Shown piece by piece: positions 1 through 9,846 of a stretch of 64,000 bases of DNA. The notes below the pieces were generated by a model, which worked only from the letters and a program-made list of their open reading frames with translations, did not search any database and was not told the DNA's origin. How positions within the stretch are numbered: the first letter of the stretch is position 1; each line of letters opens with the position of its first letter. Made by a program: the position numbers and the translations under genes. The stretch is from assembly GCA_903850915.1 (NCBI GenBank), contig CAINMV010000014.1:62001-126000 (forward strand). The letters run 5' to 3'. Source of the DNA: an uncultured Bacteroidota bacterium (GTDB taxonomy: Bacteria; Bacteroidota; Bacteroidia; UKL13-3).

Positions 1-3000
1 CGTCACCAAACTCCCAGAAATAGCTCTTATATCCTGAACGCAATGGGTGGAAATAAGCATAATCTAATCCGATATTGTAATTGCTTGAGAACATAGGGTC
101 CGGACTTTCAACATAAACAACGATAGAATCTTTTGCACTGAGTATGGTGCAACCGTCATTGAGTGTTAAAACATAACAGGTTGTTATATTTGGGGTAACG
201 GTAAGTTGCTTGGATGTTCCAATGATAGCCGCAATGCCAGATTCACGCCATTGATAGGTATAGTTTTTTAATCTTCCTCCTATAGGAGTAACATCTAAAA
301 CCACAGGGATGCCATTACAAACCAGTGTTACTGGCGATTTAGAAAGGCTCATCGAAAGCTTGCTTCGCATCGGTATTTTAAAACGAACGGAGTCGTTTAG
401 TGTTGTGCAACTATCCTTGAGCCGGATAATGAAGTTATGATTAGGATTGATGGTAGTAGTAAAGGTATTACTCAAGCCGGCTTGCAACACGGTGTTTGTA
501 TTTCCATCAATAAAGGTGTATGTGTAGGTTAAATCACCTCCATACCCTGTTGCAGTGATGGTGGTTTGTGCCCCAATACAAACTGTATCGGGGCTGCTCT
601 TCCAAGTAACGGAAAGAGGAGCACGCACAGTAACGGTTATTGATGCCGTATCGTTTTTAGGCGTACAACTATCGGTAACGAAAACCTTATAAATGGTGGT
701 TGTTAAAGGTGAAACGCTAATGCTGTTGCTTTTTGAATATGCGATAATGTTACTTCCAAGAAGCCATCCAAAAGTAAAGTTGCCATTACCACCAAAGCCG
801 CTTGCGGTAAGTGTAACGCTATTGCCTTTGCAAATTGTAGCTGCCGATGTGGCGGTTATAGAAAGAGGTTGAAGTACATTTACAGTAACAAAATCACTAT
901 CGATCACAGAAGTACAGCTGTCGGTTAAGATTACGGTGTATGTTTGTGTGACAAGCGGTGTAACCGAAATCAACGGCGATGAAGATTGTTTTAATGTCAC
1001 TCCTCCTGAACGCCACTCGTAAGCGTATTTTGAGTTTAACCCTCCTGTTGATGAAGCGCTTAATGAGGTGCTTGCACCATAGCATAAAGTGGTGGCGCCA
1101 AGTCCGGTTACATTTAATGGCGCTCTAATATTTAAAGTTACAATGTTGCTAGCTATACTATTAGAGCATTTGTTAGATGAATTCATGCGGTATCTCCATC
1201 CATTTTGAGCAAATGTGACTATAGGTAAATTTAAAATAGTATCTGTGGCTCCACTGATATTAAGCCATCCATTAACGCCGTCATTATATTGCCATTGGTA
1301 AAATGTTCCTGAAATAGAAGGAGCTAGGGCTTTGAAAGACGCCGGTGCGCCATCGCAAACCGTTATACTTTGTGGCTGTTGTGTGTAAAAAACAACGGTG
1401 TCAACTAGAACTGTTAAGGTGTCGGTGTACTGAAAATTTTGGCAACTATTATAAAAATAAGCACGAATTTTAAGGCTATTCAATGTTGTGTTTGCAACAA
1501 ATGAAAATACAGAATCGATGGCGGTTGGAATATTAACAAATGTTTTTCCTGAATCTGCACTAACCTGCCATTGCTGAAAGATAGGAGCTGCACCACTGGC
1601 CTTTGATTTTAATGAAACTAAAGTGCCACTACAAACAGGGGTAAAGGTGGGCTGCAAAGTAATTGTTGGTGGCGCCATGGCACTGGTTGGTGTGAATGTA
1701 ACACCATAGGCACGTTCGCCATAAGCTGCATTGTATTTTCCGCGAATGCTAAACCAATATGCCACATTATTTGTAAGGTTTCTAACGGTATAAAAGGTGT
1801 CGATTGTGGTACCTACGGACTTCATACTTCCATTGATTAATTGCATCACATCGTAGCCAGTTACTGAGGCGATTTTTTTCCATTTTAATGTTACCTGTTT
1901 ATCGCATATCACCCCTTTAATGGTGTCAATTACGGGTAATATCGAGAAGTTAGAATCACTTATATCTGTATAAGCGCCTGCAGTAATTCGGATTCGTGCT
2001 AAACTAGTGGCGGTGTTGGGCGCGCCCCAACTATAGTTTTTTAGTGAGGTAGCGATGCCACTCACCATGGTCGACCATGTGGCGCCATTATTTAAAGTAT
2101 ATTCAATATTGCAAGTGCTACTCACACCATTAGCATCCCATTTTATAACATAAGTTTTTGAAGGTGTTAGGAGTTCGCCGCCATTTGGAAATACCACGGT
2201 AATGGCTTTGGCAACACGTTCGTAGGTATATGCATAAACCTGAGGTCCGAAAGGAATACTACGGCCTTTTACATAAATTTTATAGTAACCTTGTATTGGG
2301 GCGTCAATGGTAACTTGTTCGATATTGTTTACGGAGTCAATTCCTCTAATGGCCAAACTCGCTCTATTCATTGTATCTAATACCCAAGGGCGTATAGTAT
2401 CATTAATTGGTGTGATAACGTATAAATCAAGGTCGTTAACCAAGGCTTTGCTTGCCATTATTGCAGCTTCTTTGTCGCTCCAAGCGAGCATAACTTTTAA
2501 CTGATTTGTTCCAAGACTTACAAAAATGCTATCCATTTTAAAGTTGCCATTGGATACACTATCCACCACATAGCGATTTTGCTCAATGGCTTTTACTGCA
2601 GTTAATCCGTTGATACGTCCGAAACCTGATTTAAAATCAGGACCGACATTGAGTATGTCATCGGCAGTATTGGCAAAGATGGCGCGCATCAGCGAGGCGT
2701 GAGGGTTCATTCCTGCATTTAGTTGACGATATCGTTGTACCAATTGCGCCATAGTACCACTGGCACCAGGGCATGCCATGGAGGTGCCATTCCAACCACC
2801 AGCGTATAAATTTAGGTTTTGAGTAGAATAGACGTTAACTCCTACGGCACAAACTTCTGGCTTTAACCTTCCGTCGCGAACCGGGCCCCAGCTGCTGAAA
2901 CCGCTCATTGCATCCTGATCGGTTAGTGCACCAACAGTAATTTCATTTTTTGCAGCTTGAAATCCGCTGAAAACAGTGCGATATCCACCCAAACCACATA

Positions 3001-4090
3001 CAGATTGGGAATTGCCTGCGGCGAATACATGTATCAATTGGGGATAGTTGCGCACCAAGATGTCGAGTTCATGGCTAACATCATCGTATCTACCTCGGGT
3101 AGCGCAGGAGTCATCGGAATCACCATATCCGTAACTATTTTGTGTGATCATTATATTCTGAAAACGTACACCACTATCCATTTGTGCTGTAATGTCACCA
3201 TTAAAATTCCATGAAAATACCTTTGCATTAGGGGCCATACCCATAGCATATGGGTTAATTACACCTGCTCCTGCCATCGTGCCGGCAACGTGAGTAGCAT
3301 GTTGTCCATTTAAATTGTTGGTGAATGGATCAAATCTAGTAACACGCGGTGAATCAATATCTACATGGGCTCCTACACCAGCACCATCCCATTCACCAAT
3401 TACAACGCTATCGCCTTGCAGATTTCGGCCAAAGCCACTTCCAATAACGGTGCTCCTATGGTTGGTTTTACCAGGCAAATTGTCAATTACAGGCTGCGTT
3501 GGTGCCAGATCAATAATTTTTATGCCGCCAAAGCGGGATAAAAGTGAAACCTGATTTAATGGTAAAGTAATAGAAGCTCTGTGAAAAAGTTCATTGGCGG
3601 TGTTTACTATTCCAAGTTTATTGAATGAAGGAAGCAGGTCTGAAATTCTTATGTCATTATAAACATAAATATAAAGAGAAATAGGGATTGAAGAGGTGCT
3701 AATGTTACCTTGATATTGATTGATAAATCGATCTGAAAATTTAGCATTTTCAAAATCAAGTGAGCTCAAAATCCCACTCTCATTTAGAATATAGTTATGG
3801 GCCAGTTCTGTATTAGGGAAAGAAACCAAGTAGATATTATTAGGAATATATTCTAAAAATCGTAGCCCCTTTTCCTTAGCCAATTCAAACGACAACTCAT
3901 TCGGTATCGAAGCGAATTTAAAATAGGCGTATGCCCTCCCTTCAAATTCGTGGCGCTGAAAAAGTTGGTTTAAGGTTTCACCCGTGACTTTATTTTGAAC
4001 GAAATTGCGACGAGTATAAACGTCATATTGAGCTTGACTTTGCGATAAAAATCCCAAAAATATCAGAATAAGAAGTAGTGGGTGTTTCAT
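1..4090 (-). CDS. Secreted subtilisin-like (S8) serine protease with Ig/PKD-like repeats, 3' end outside window
   Basis: This gene is not in the ORF track because it has no stop codon inside the window; I read it by translating the minus strand. It starts at ATG 4090 with a signal peptide (MKHPLLLILIFLGFLSQSQA). A roughly 200-residue prodomain precedes the catalytic domain. The S8 triad is visible: Asp235 in GEWDG, His264 in NGQHATHVAG and Ser437 in NGTSMACPG. A beta-rich domain follows, then an FnIII-like unit and at least five similar Ig/PKD-like modules of about 80-90 residues. The visible end, FWEFGD, opens a PKD domain. About 1363 residues are present. T9SS export with a C-terminal sorting domain is expected for such proteins, but that end lies beyond base 1. 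A -7 box (TAGGTTTG) sits only 6 bases from the ATG. Protease identity is firm; substrate unknown. Confidence 0.93.
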   Translation of the reverse strand, partial: MKHPLLLILIFLGFLSQSQAQYDVYTRRNFVQNKVTGETLNQLFQRHEFEGRAYAYFKFASIPNELSFELAKEKGLRFLEYIPNNIYLVSFPNTELAHNYILNESGILSSLDFENAKFSDRFINQYQGNISTSSIPISLYIYVYNDIRISDLLPSFNKLGIVNTANELFHRASITLPLNQVSLLSRFGGIKIIDLAPTQPVIDNLPGKTNHRSTVIGSGFGRNLQGDSVVIGEWDGAGVGAHVDIDSPRVTRFDPFTNNLNGQHATHVAGTMAGAGVINPYAMGMAPNAKVFSWNFNGDITAQMDSGVRFQNIMITQNSYGYGDSDDSCATRGRYDDVSHELDILVRNYPQLIHVFAAGNSQSVCGLGGYRTVFSGFQAAKNEITVGALTDQDAMSGFSSWGPVRDGRLKPEVCAVGVNVYSTQNLNLYAGGWNGTSMACPGASGTMAQLVQRYRQLNAGMNPHASLMRAIFANTADDILNVGPDFKSGFGRINGLTAVKAIEQNRYVVDSVSNGNFKMDSIFVSLGTNQLKVMLAWSDKEAAIMASKALVNDLDLYVITPINDTIRPWVLDTMNRASLAIRGIDSVNNIEQVTIDAPIQGYYKIYVKGRSIPFGPQVYAYTYERVAKAITVVFPNGGELLTPSKTYVIKWDANGVSSTCNIEYTLNNGATWSTMVSGIATSLKNYSWGAPNTATSLARIRITAGAYTDISDSNFSILPVIDTIKGVICDKQVTLKWKKIASVTGYDVMQLINGSMKSVGTTIDTFYTVRNLTNNVAYWFSIRGKYNAAYGERAYGVTFTPTSAMAPPTITLQPTFTPVCSGTLVSLKSKASGAAPIFQQWQVSADSGKTFVNIPTAIDSVFSFVANTTLNSLKIRAYFYNSCQNFQYTDTLTVLVDTVVFYTQQPQSITVCDGAPASFKALAPSISGTFYQWQYNDGVNGWLNISGATDTILNLPIVTFAQNGWRYRMNSSNKCSNSIASNIVTLNIRAPLNVTGLGATTLCYGASTSLSASSTGGLNSKYAYEWRSGGVTLKQSSSPLISVTPLVTQTYTVILTDSCTSVIDSDFVTVNVLQPLSITATSAATICKGNSVTLTASGFGGNGNFTFGWLLGSNIIAYSKSNSISVSPLTTTIYKVFVTDSCTPKNDTASITVTVRAPLSVTWKSSPDTVCIGAQTTITATGYGGDLTYTYTFIDGNTNTVLQAGLSNTFTTTINPNHNFIIRLKDSCTTLNDSVRFKIPMRSKLSMSLSKSPVTLVCNGIPVVLDVTPIGGRLKNYTYQWRESGIAAIIGTSKQLTVTPNITTCYVLTLNDGCTILSAKDSIVVYVESPDPMFSSNYNIGLDYAYFHPLRSGYKSYFWEFGD

Positions 4091-4096
4091 AAATTT

Positions 4097-4104
4097 CAAA
4101 CCTA
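4097..4104 (-). promoter_or_regulatory. -7 promoter box of the S8 protease gene
   Basis: TAGGTTTG on the minus strand is a full match to the Bacteroidota -7 consensus TAnnTTTG. It ends 6 bases before the ATG, so the mRNA would have almost no leader. No convincing -33 TTTG was seen at the usual spacing. Confidence 0.5.
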
Positions 4105-4188
4105 CAAAAAAAAAGGACAATTTTAGCATTCGTGTTAAATTAATTGGCACCGGCACTTTGCCAAACCGACACTTTTGCTTAAATAATG

Positions 4189-4794
4189 TTATTCATTGAT
4201 TAAAGATCGCCATAAATACATAGACGCAAAGGTTCTATAGGGTTGCCATTGTTTTGATATTTCTGTCATTTCTGCTTTCAATTGCTTGCCCGAACTTTCC
4301 AGTTTATAATGCTTTCTAATAGCGTTTTGAATACCGAGGTCAGCAACAGGGAAAATATCTTCACGAACAAGGCTAAAAATCAAAATCATTTCTGCCGTCC
4401 AGCTACCAACGCCTTTAATCTGAGTCAGGTAATGGATAAGTTCGGCATCGCTCATCTTGTTTAATATTTTATAATCCAATGAATTGTCAAGACTAAATAG
4501 AGCAATATTTTTTAGATATCCCGCTTTTTGATAGCTTAATCCAGCACCGCGAAAAGCTTCAACATCAATTTGTAATACCATTTCCGTTTTTGGGTATCGT
4601 TCTGGAAATAGATTGAGTGTTCTTTCCCAAATTGTTCCAGCCGCCTTCACCGAAAGTTGCTGGCCAGCTATTGCTCTCAACAAATTCAAATAAAGATCGG
4701 TGTTGGGTTTGGGTGGATGAAGTGCAACCTGATTCATAATTTTTTTTAAAATTCCATCTTTTGAAAGATGTTCTTTGATATTTTGTGCAATCAT
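4189..4794 (-). CDS. DNA-3-methyladenine glycosylase II family (HhH-GPD) base-excision enzyme
   Basis: The protein has about 201 residues and matches the short AlkA-like HhH-GPD glycosylases, which remove alkylated purines in base-excision repair. The helix-hairpin-helix segment QIKGVGSWTAEMIL is at about residues 125-138. The catalytic Asp lies in FPVADLGIQ at about residue 152. The N-terminal LLRAIAGQQLSVKAA is the usual family signature. There is no Ada-type or AlkA N-terminal extension. The ORF track begins at a TTG two codons upstream, directly after a stop; I prefer ATG 4794. The gene stands alone and points away from the glycosyltransferase block. The exact damaged-base specificity cannot be read from sequence. 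Confidence 0.88.
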   Translation of the reverse strand: MIAQNIKEHLSKDGILKKIMNQVALHPPKPNTDLYLNLLRAIAGQQLSVKAAGTIWERTLNLFPERYPKTEMVLQIDVEAFRGAGLSYQKAGYLKNIALFSLDNSLDYKILNKMSDAELIHYLTQIKGVGSWTAEMILIFSLVREDIFPVADLGIQNAIRKHYKLESSGKQLKAEMTEISKQWQPYRTFASMYLWRSLINE

Positions 4795-4934
4795 GAGCAA
4801 TTAATATTCGATGAATTTGAAAAGCAGGTGGTTTCGAAAATACAAAGAAAGGGTGTTTTGTATCATCAAAAGGCATGCCTCAATGGAGTTTAAATATATA
4901 AATTGTCAATTTCTCTGCATTCCCTCAATATTTT

Positions 4935-4942
4935 TACCTTTG
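4935..4942 (+). promoter_or_regulatory. -7 promoter box of the GT2 glycosyltransferase gene
   Basis: TACCTTTG matches the Bacteroidota -7 box perfectly. It lies inside the N-terminally extended ORF of the track, which argues that translation begins at the downstream ATG 4972. Confidence 0.6.
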
Positions 4943-4971
4943 CGGCAAGTATAGATCATTCTTTTCCCCTA

Positions 4972-5700
4972 ATGAAATCATTCGAAACCCTATCCATTGT
5001 TATTCCGGCCTATAATGAAGGACGAACAATTCACCTTATTCTCGATAAGGTAAAACAAGTTCAATTGCTAAATGGAATTAAAAAAGAAGTTATAATAGTT
5101 AACGATTGCAGCAAAGACAACACCGTTGATGCTGTAAATCGATACATGCAATCTAACCCCGAACTCAACATACAATTTTATAGCCACGAAGTGAATCAAG
5201 GGAAAGGGGCTGCCTTGCATACTGGAATTCAGAAAGCAAAGGGGGAATATATTATTATACAAGATGCCGATTTGGAATATGACCCGGAGGAGTTTAATAT
5301 ATTGTTAAAGCCGATTCTTGATGGGTTTGCTGACGTTGTTTTCGGTACCAGATTTTTGGGTGGTAATGCACATCGTATTTTGTTCTTCTGGCATACCATC
5401 GGGAATAAATTTTTGACATTTCTAAGTAATATGTTCACCAACCTGAATTTATCAGATATGGAGACGTGCTATAAGCTCTTCGATGCTAAAATCTTGAAAA
5501 GTTTATCACTGCAAGAAAAGCGGTTCGGCTTCGAACCCGAAGTCACAGCAAAGGTATCTAGAGTAAAGGATGTTCGTATTTACGAAGTTGGTATTTCATA
5601 CTATGGTAGAACCTATGAAGAGGGAAAGAAAATTGGAGCACGTGATGGATTTAGGGCCATCTATTGTATTTTAAAGTACGGGCTATTAAGCAGAAATTAA
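4972..5700 (+). CDS. GT2 glycosyltransferase, polyprenyl-phosphate sugar synthase (DPM1-like)
   Basis: This GT2 enzyme has 242 residues in the DPM1/Dpg class, which moves a sugar from a nucleotide donor to polyprenyl phosphate at the inner membrane. The N-terminal IVIPAYNEG nucleotide-binding motif is at residues 9-17. The catalytic QDADLEYDP (DxD) is at about 97-105, and GTRFLGG follows near 128. There is no C-terminal membrane domain, as in soluble dolichol-phosphate-mannose-type synthases. The start was moved from 4903 to ATG 4972 because of the -7 box at 4935. It is followed after 13 bases by two membrane GT-C-type genes, a sensible pair in which this enzyme makes the lipid-linked donor and they use it. 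The actual sugar is not determined. Confidence 0.87.
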   Translation: MKSFETLSIVIPAYNEGRTIHLILDKVKQVQLLNGIKKEVIIVNDCSKDNTVDAVNRYMQSNPELNIQFYSHEVNQGKGAALHTGIQKAKGEYIIIQDADLEYDPEEFNILLKPILDGFADVVFGTRFLGGNAHRILFFWHTIGNKFLTFLSNMFTNLNLSDMETCYKLFDAKILKSLSLQEKRFGFEPEVTAKVSRVKDVRIYEVGISYYGRTYEEGKKIGARDGFRAIYCILKYGLLSRN

Positions 5701-5713
5701 CTTAATCTTCTTC

Positions 5714-7132
5714 ATGAAAATTGAGAAAATACGAATATCTCCTGATCATAAATTAGCCGCCTTTTTTTTGTTTTTTTATGCTGTGATAATGGTACTTGCG
5801 GCCTTTTTGTCAGAAGGCACCTATGGTGGTGGTGATAGTTGGCTACATTATCAAATGGCTCGTTTTGCACCCAAACATCCATATCTTTTTCTTGATCAAT
5901 GGGGGAAGCCGCTTTATACCACTATCGCTTGCTTACCTTCTCAGTTTGGGTTTATGGGTATTAAGCTTTTCAACATTTCTTGTGCGCTATTAACGGCCTA
6001 TCTAGCCTATCGTATGGCCAAACATCAATTCGAAAAATTCACTTGGCTTGCTGTCGTCTTCGTTTTGAGTGTGCCAATCTATTTTGTTACAACATTTAGC
6101 GGACTTACAGAGAGTGTTTTTGCCTTGTGTATTATGTCGGCTGTATACCTTTTTCATATTTATCGTCTTAGTTGGGCATTTGTTGTCATTTCCTTCCTTC
6201 CCTTTATTCGTAGTGAAGGCTTCTTGTTTTTGCCTTTGTTTGCATTGCTAGGAGTTTATTATCGTCGCTGGCTCGCACTGCCTTTTTTAGTTACTGGATT
6301 TGTAGTTTTTACCATTTTAGGTTTCATCTTTAAAGGAACTTGGAACTGGGTTTTTGGTACTAATGTATATTTAACTAAGCCCACCAATTATGGAAGCGGA
6401 CCATGGTATCATTTTTTTGAAACCCATTATGCCACTTTTGGTTGGGCCTATTCAGTGTTTTTGATTATTGCAATTATGGCTTTTCTATTTAGGTTCAAAA
6501 AAGACTTTCGCAATCGAGAACTACATATTCAATTTGTGCTTTTGTTTGGTGGACTGGTTCTATATTTTGCTGCTCACAGTTATTTTTGGTACAAGGGTAT
6601 ATTTGGATCTGCTGGACTCGAACGGGTAATGGCAGGAGTAGGTCCTTGTATTGGCTATACTGCGTTCTGTGGATTTCAATTTTTAATAAAATCTAACTTC
6701 GGAAGATTTCGGGCGGCTTTAAACATCATGCTTGTTTTAGGTGTAATTTGGGCTTTTATTATGCCTCGTTATGTTTACTCTTTTCCATTTGAGTTAACCA
6801 AGTTTCAGAAAATGGAGAAGGAAGCGGTTGAATATCTAAAGGCAAACAATCTTGATATGTATCCTATCTATTATCAGGATCCTTTTTTCCCAGTTCAATT
6901 AAAAGCAGATCCATTTGACGACGTAAAATCCCTAAATCTATATCAACACAGTAATAAGGCATTCAAGCCAAATGCAATCGTACTATGGGACTCTCATCTT
7001 TGCCCTCGCGAGAGTTTACTTCCATTAAATGTGATGGAATCGAATAAGGTTCTGCTTTTAAAACGCTTCGCTGATCGAGACGAATATAATGCCAACGACA
7101 CGATGGAAATACGTATTTATCTTACACAATAG
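5714..7132 (+). CDS. Polytopic membrane glycosyltransferase-like protein (GT-C fold, probable)
   Basis: The protein has 472 residues and about ten hydrophobic segments. After the first membrane helix a loop contains GGGDSWLHY (about residues 36-44), where GT-C enzymes keep their catalytic acidic residue. A later ITLTEGV-like stretch (FSGLTESVF) resembles the second periplasmic motif. A roughly 100-residue soluble tail closes the protein. The family cannot be named precisely; a lipid-linked sugar transferase is the best inference. Its stop codon is directly followed by the start of the next gene (TAG-ATG), and it lies 13 bases after the GT2 gene, so the three form one operon. Confidence 0.65.
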   Translation: MKIEKIRISPDHKLAAFFLFFYAVIMVLAAFLSEGTYGGGDSWLHYQMARFAPKHPYLFLDQWGKPLYTTIACLPSQFGFMGIKLFNISCALLTAYLAYRMAKHQFEKFTWLAVVFVLSVPIYFVTTFSGLTESVFALCIMSAVYLFHIYRLSWAFVVISFLPFIRSEGFLFLPLFALLGVYYRRWLALPFLVTGFVVFTILGFIFKGTWNWVFGTNVYLTKPTNYGSGPWYHFFETHYATFGWAYSVFLIIAIMAFLFRFKKDFRNRELHIQFVLLFGGLVLYFAAHSYFWYKGIFGSAGLERVMAGVGPCIGYTAFCGFQFLIKSNFGRFRAALNIMLVLGVIWAFIMPRYVYSFPFELTKFQKMEKEAVEYLKANNLDMYPIYYQDPFFPVQLKADPFDDVKSLNLYQHSNKAFKPNAIVLWDSHLCPRESLLPLNVMESNKVLLLKRFADRDEYNANDTMEIRIYLTQ

Positions 7133-8638
7133 ATGGCGATGCGCATTGTTAAAATTAATTTAAGCAAGTCGGAGTTTTGGATTGCATCCATACTTATGTT
7201 ATGGAATTTCTTTTCAAAGTTACCGTATATCACTACCAGGGACTTAAGTTGGGATGAGCCTTTCAGTGCATTCTATTCGCAGTTTTCAATTCCTCAAATT
7301 GTTACCGAGATGTTTAAGGGTAACAATCCGCCTTTTTATGAAATATTCTTGCATTTATATACAGCGTTATTCGGCTTAAGCGAAACGGCATTGCGAATGC
7401 CATCGTTGCTGTTTAGTTGTGCTACCGTGGGATTATTATTCTATACAGGGAGTAGAATAAAGGGGAAATGGGTGGGAATCTTTGTTTCTTTTCTTTTTAT
7501 ATACAATAACTTACAGTTTTTTTATTCTTTGGCCGCACGGATGTATGCATTGTTTAGTATGCTCGTAGCAGCATGCATTTATTTATCGGTGCTTTGCTAT
7601 CAACAGCCCGATAGAAGAAAAAACTTTTATGCGCTACTCATCGTTAATGTAGTTTTATGCTACACGCATTATTTTTCAGGTATTGTAATACTAGCGCAAG
7701 TTGTGGCGTGGCTATTTGCCTTTAAAAACAAAATTTTTTTCAAGTCCATATTCTTAGTTTTAGTTGCCAATATGCTACTTGTTCTTCCGTTGCTTTTTGT
7801 TTTTTATAACAGAGCGCAAAGCTATACCAGCACCTATAATTTTATACCTCCAACACCAGAAATTTGGAAAAATGTCATCATGAATTTGATTAATGGAATG
7901 GATGTATATGAACTGGGCTATTCCTTTCTTTCGTTAGGTTTCATTGTGTTTGTTTTGATGAGTGCATATCGTCGTAAGCTAGAATTCAAAAACATCTATT
8001 ATTATGTTTTGCTTTTTTTATTGTTTGCCATGCCGTTATCATTAACCTGGTATTTTGGAAATACATTTCCGCTTTTTATTGATCGCTATTATTTGTATGC
8101 TACGGTACCTATGTTTTTGTTTTTCGCTATGGCTGTTTCCACGTTTTTTCGGCCGGTTGGTGCGTTGTTGGTTCCGATTTTCTTTCTATACATTTTAAAT
8201 ACTTATCATAAGAGCTTCAATCGTTTAGATAATAATTACCTTTTACGGGAATGGCAAGGTGCTGCTCTATCGGCTAAGGAACAGCAACAAGCGCATGCCA
8301 ATTCAATAATATTATTAAGCCCACTTTGGGCCGACTTAGGGTTTAGTTATTATTATGATCGTATCTTGTTTTATTCCCCAGAAACATATAACATTGCGTT
8401 GGAGAGCCGAAAGGTATATCGGATTTGGAGTAGTGACAGTCTTATTAAAATATTAAAGCATCACGCGCCACTTCCTATCATTTATTATGCCGATGAAACA
8501 GCTGCAATTGATAGTACACACGATGGAAACTTTCGATTACTTCAGCGTGTAGGCTACGTCAAGGACGAAACATTGTTTTTTCCAGCCTGCACCAATGTTA
8601 TTTCTTTACATTATAAAGATACCTCTAGCGCAAAATAA
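7133..8638 (+). CDS. GT39/ArnT-like membrane glycosyltransferase (PMT_2 superfamily)
   Basis: The protein has 501 residues and is a clear ArnT/PMT-type GT-C enzyme. The first periplasmic loop has LSWDEPFSAFY at about residues 38-48, with the catalytic Asp. GNNPPFYE and ETALRMPSLLF follow at about 62-90, the usual order of the family. About eleven membrane segments are followed by a roughly 130-residue periplasmic tail. Such enzymes take a sugar from a polyprenyl-phosphate carrier and attach it to a protein or lipid outside the inner membrane. The gene starts at the base after the previous stop. Its last 14 bases overlap the convergent GT4 gene. The acceptor is unknown. Confidence 0.85.
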   Translation: MAMRIVKINLSKSEFWIASILMLWNFFSKLPYITTRDLSWDEPFSAFYSQFSIPQIVTEMFKGNNPPFYEIFLHLYTALFGLSETALRMPSLLFSCATVGLLFYTGSRIKGKWVGIFVSFLFIYNNLQFFYSLAARMYALFSMLVAACIYLSVLCYQQPDRRKNFYALLIVNVVLCYTHYFSGIVILAQVVAWLFAFKNKIFFKSIFLVLVANMLLVLPLLFVFYNRAQSYTSTYNFIPPTPEIWKNVIMNLINGMDVYELGYSFLSLGFIVFVLMSAYRRKLEFKNIYYYVLLFLLFAMPLSLTWYFGNTFPLFIDRYYLYATVPMFLFFAMAVSTFFRPVGALLVPIFFLYILNTYHKSFNRLDNNYLLREWQGAALSAKEQQQAHANSIILLSPLWADLGFSYYYDRILFYSPETYNIALESRKVYRIWSSDSLIKILKHHAPLPIIYYADETAAIDSTHDGNFRLLQRVGYVKDETLFFPACTNVISLHYKDTSSAK

Positions 8639-9734
8639 TTTTGCGAAGTGATTCCCCCAAAAGAACAGAATCAAATTTTTCTTCTATCGTATGGCGAGCA
8701 CTCAAGGATTTTTGAATATAGGATTTTGTATTGTAGCAATCAACCAATGCGGATGCAAGGTGGTCGCTGTTTTTCTCAGGAGATAAATATCCGTTATCTA
8801 TGTTAACCACCTCAGGAATATCGCAGTGTGTAGTGGTGATAATGGGCAGTCCACTTGCCATAAGGTCCAGAAGCACAACGGGATATCCACCTTCACAGTC
8901 TCCATCGGCAGCCCAAACGCTCGGATGAATTCCCACATGGCAAAGGGCAGCCACCGTTTGAAGTTTTTCGGGCGAAAGAAATCCATAGTTGGTGATAAAA
9001 GGTTGCAATTTACTAGAGGTTATATAATCGTTAAGTTGATTTTCATAACGGATATATTCTATATAGTTCGAGTTCCTTCCTCCCACCCAATGAATATGGA
9101 TTGGGATTTTATATTTTTTTATTGCAGTATGTAATGCCTCCAAAGCATAGATAATTCCTTTTCGTTCTGCGGTGGCACAGGCAATTAAAACATGCAGTGT
9201 ATTCGCCTCTTGGCGAGGATAAAATGTAATATCCTCTATGTTTGTGCCTAGGAAGTTGATCTCCACTTTGTTTGCATCACAACCCATTTCCAATAATGTT
9301 TCTTTCATGTGCTTGCCTTCCACAATAAAGGTGTCGCAATCATCGAAGAGCTTTTTATATCTATTTTTCCATCGTTTATCAGCAGCAACCGTGCGTGTGA
9401 GGTCGTAGCCATAGAAACGCGTAATATGGCGTTGCTTCTTCAGTCGCAAATCATGATATCCTTGGATGCCATAATGGGAGAATAAAATTACGTCATCGTA
9501 ATCGGCTAAAATTTGTTGACGAAATAAATCAGGAAGTCCCATTTTATTCCGAAGACGGCTTTTTATACTAGCGCCAGAATTGGGATTGTAAAACGTAGTT
9601 GCAAGTTCCTCAAATCTCACATCTTTTTTATCGCAAAGCACGATTTGTTTTAGGTCACGAATATTTTCCACTTGTCCAAAAATCCATTTTTCTGTAAGTG
9701 GCAGCCAAGTGTGCGTGCTATGTGCAAGGATCAA
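8625..9734 (-). CDS. GT4-family glycosyltransferase (GT-B fold)
   Basis: The protein has 369 residues with a GT-B Rossmann architecture. The donor-binding half shows HVLIACATAERKGI at about residues 180-193, GFLSPEKLQ, and the family pattern DGDCEGGYPVVLLDLMASGLPIITT (ExxG-type donor-binding region). No membrane segment is seen, so it acts in the cytoplasm on surface or secreted glycans. The start is a TTG (9734); no in-frame ATG is available near the beginning, and the Rossmann strand starts at once. It converges on the GT39 gene with a 14-base overlap at the 3' ends. Sugar and acceptor are not predictable. Confidence 0.85.
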   Translation of the reverse strand: MILAHSTHTWLPLTEKWIFGQVENIRDLKQIVLCDKKDVRFEELATTFYNPNSGASIKSRLRNKMGLPDLFRQQILADYDDVILFSHYGIQGYHDLRLKKQRHITRFYGYDLTRTVAADKRWKNRYKKLFDDCDTFIVEGKHMKETLLEMGCDANKVEINFLGTNIEDITFYPRQEANTLHVLIACATAERKGIIYALEALHTAIKKYKIPIHIHWVGGRNSNYIEYIRYENQLNDYITSSKLQPFITNYGFLSPEKLQTVAALCHVGIHPSVWAADGDCEGGYPVVLLDLMASGLPIITTTHCDIPEVVNIDNGYLSPEKNSDHLASALVDCYNTKSYIQKSLSARHTIEEKFDSVLLGESLRKIILR

Positions 9735-9846
9735 TATAAATGGTAATTTTAATACAATATGTTAAAGTCAAATACCAAAGTGTGAAGTTATTATGTGCAC
9801 TCAAATTTCCAATATTGTGGTAAATGTATGTTACGTATGCTTGGAA

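Noticed and set aside
720-1900. Repeated-looking segments in the protease C-terminal region as possible DNA tandem repeats
   Set aside because: The similarity is at protein level (Ig/PKD-like modules of about 80-90 residues); no long identical DNA units were seen.
2307-3554. Several plus-strand ORFs (65-85 residues) in the first 4 kb
   Set aside because: They are antisense to the S8 protease read through on the minus strand, and have no family similarity.
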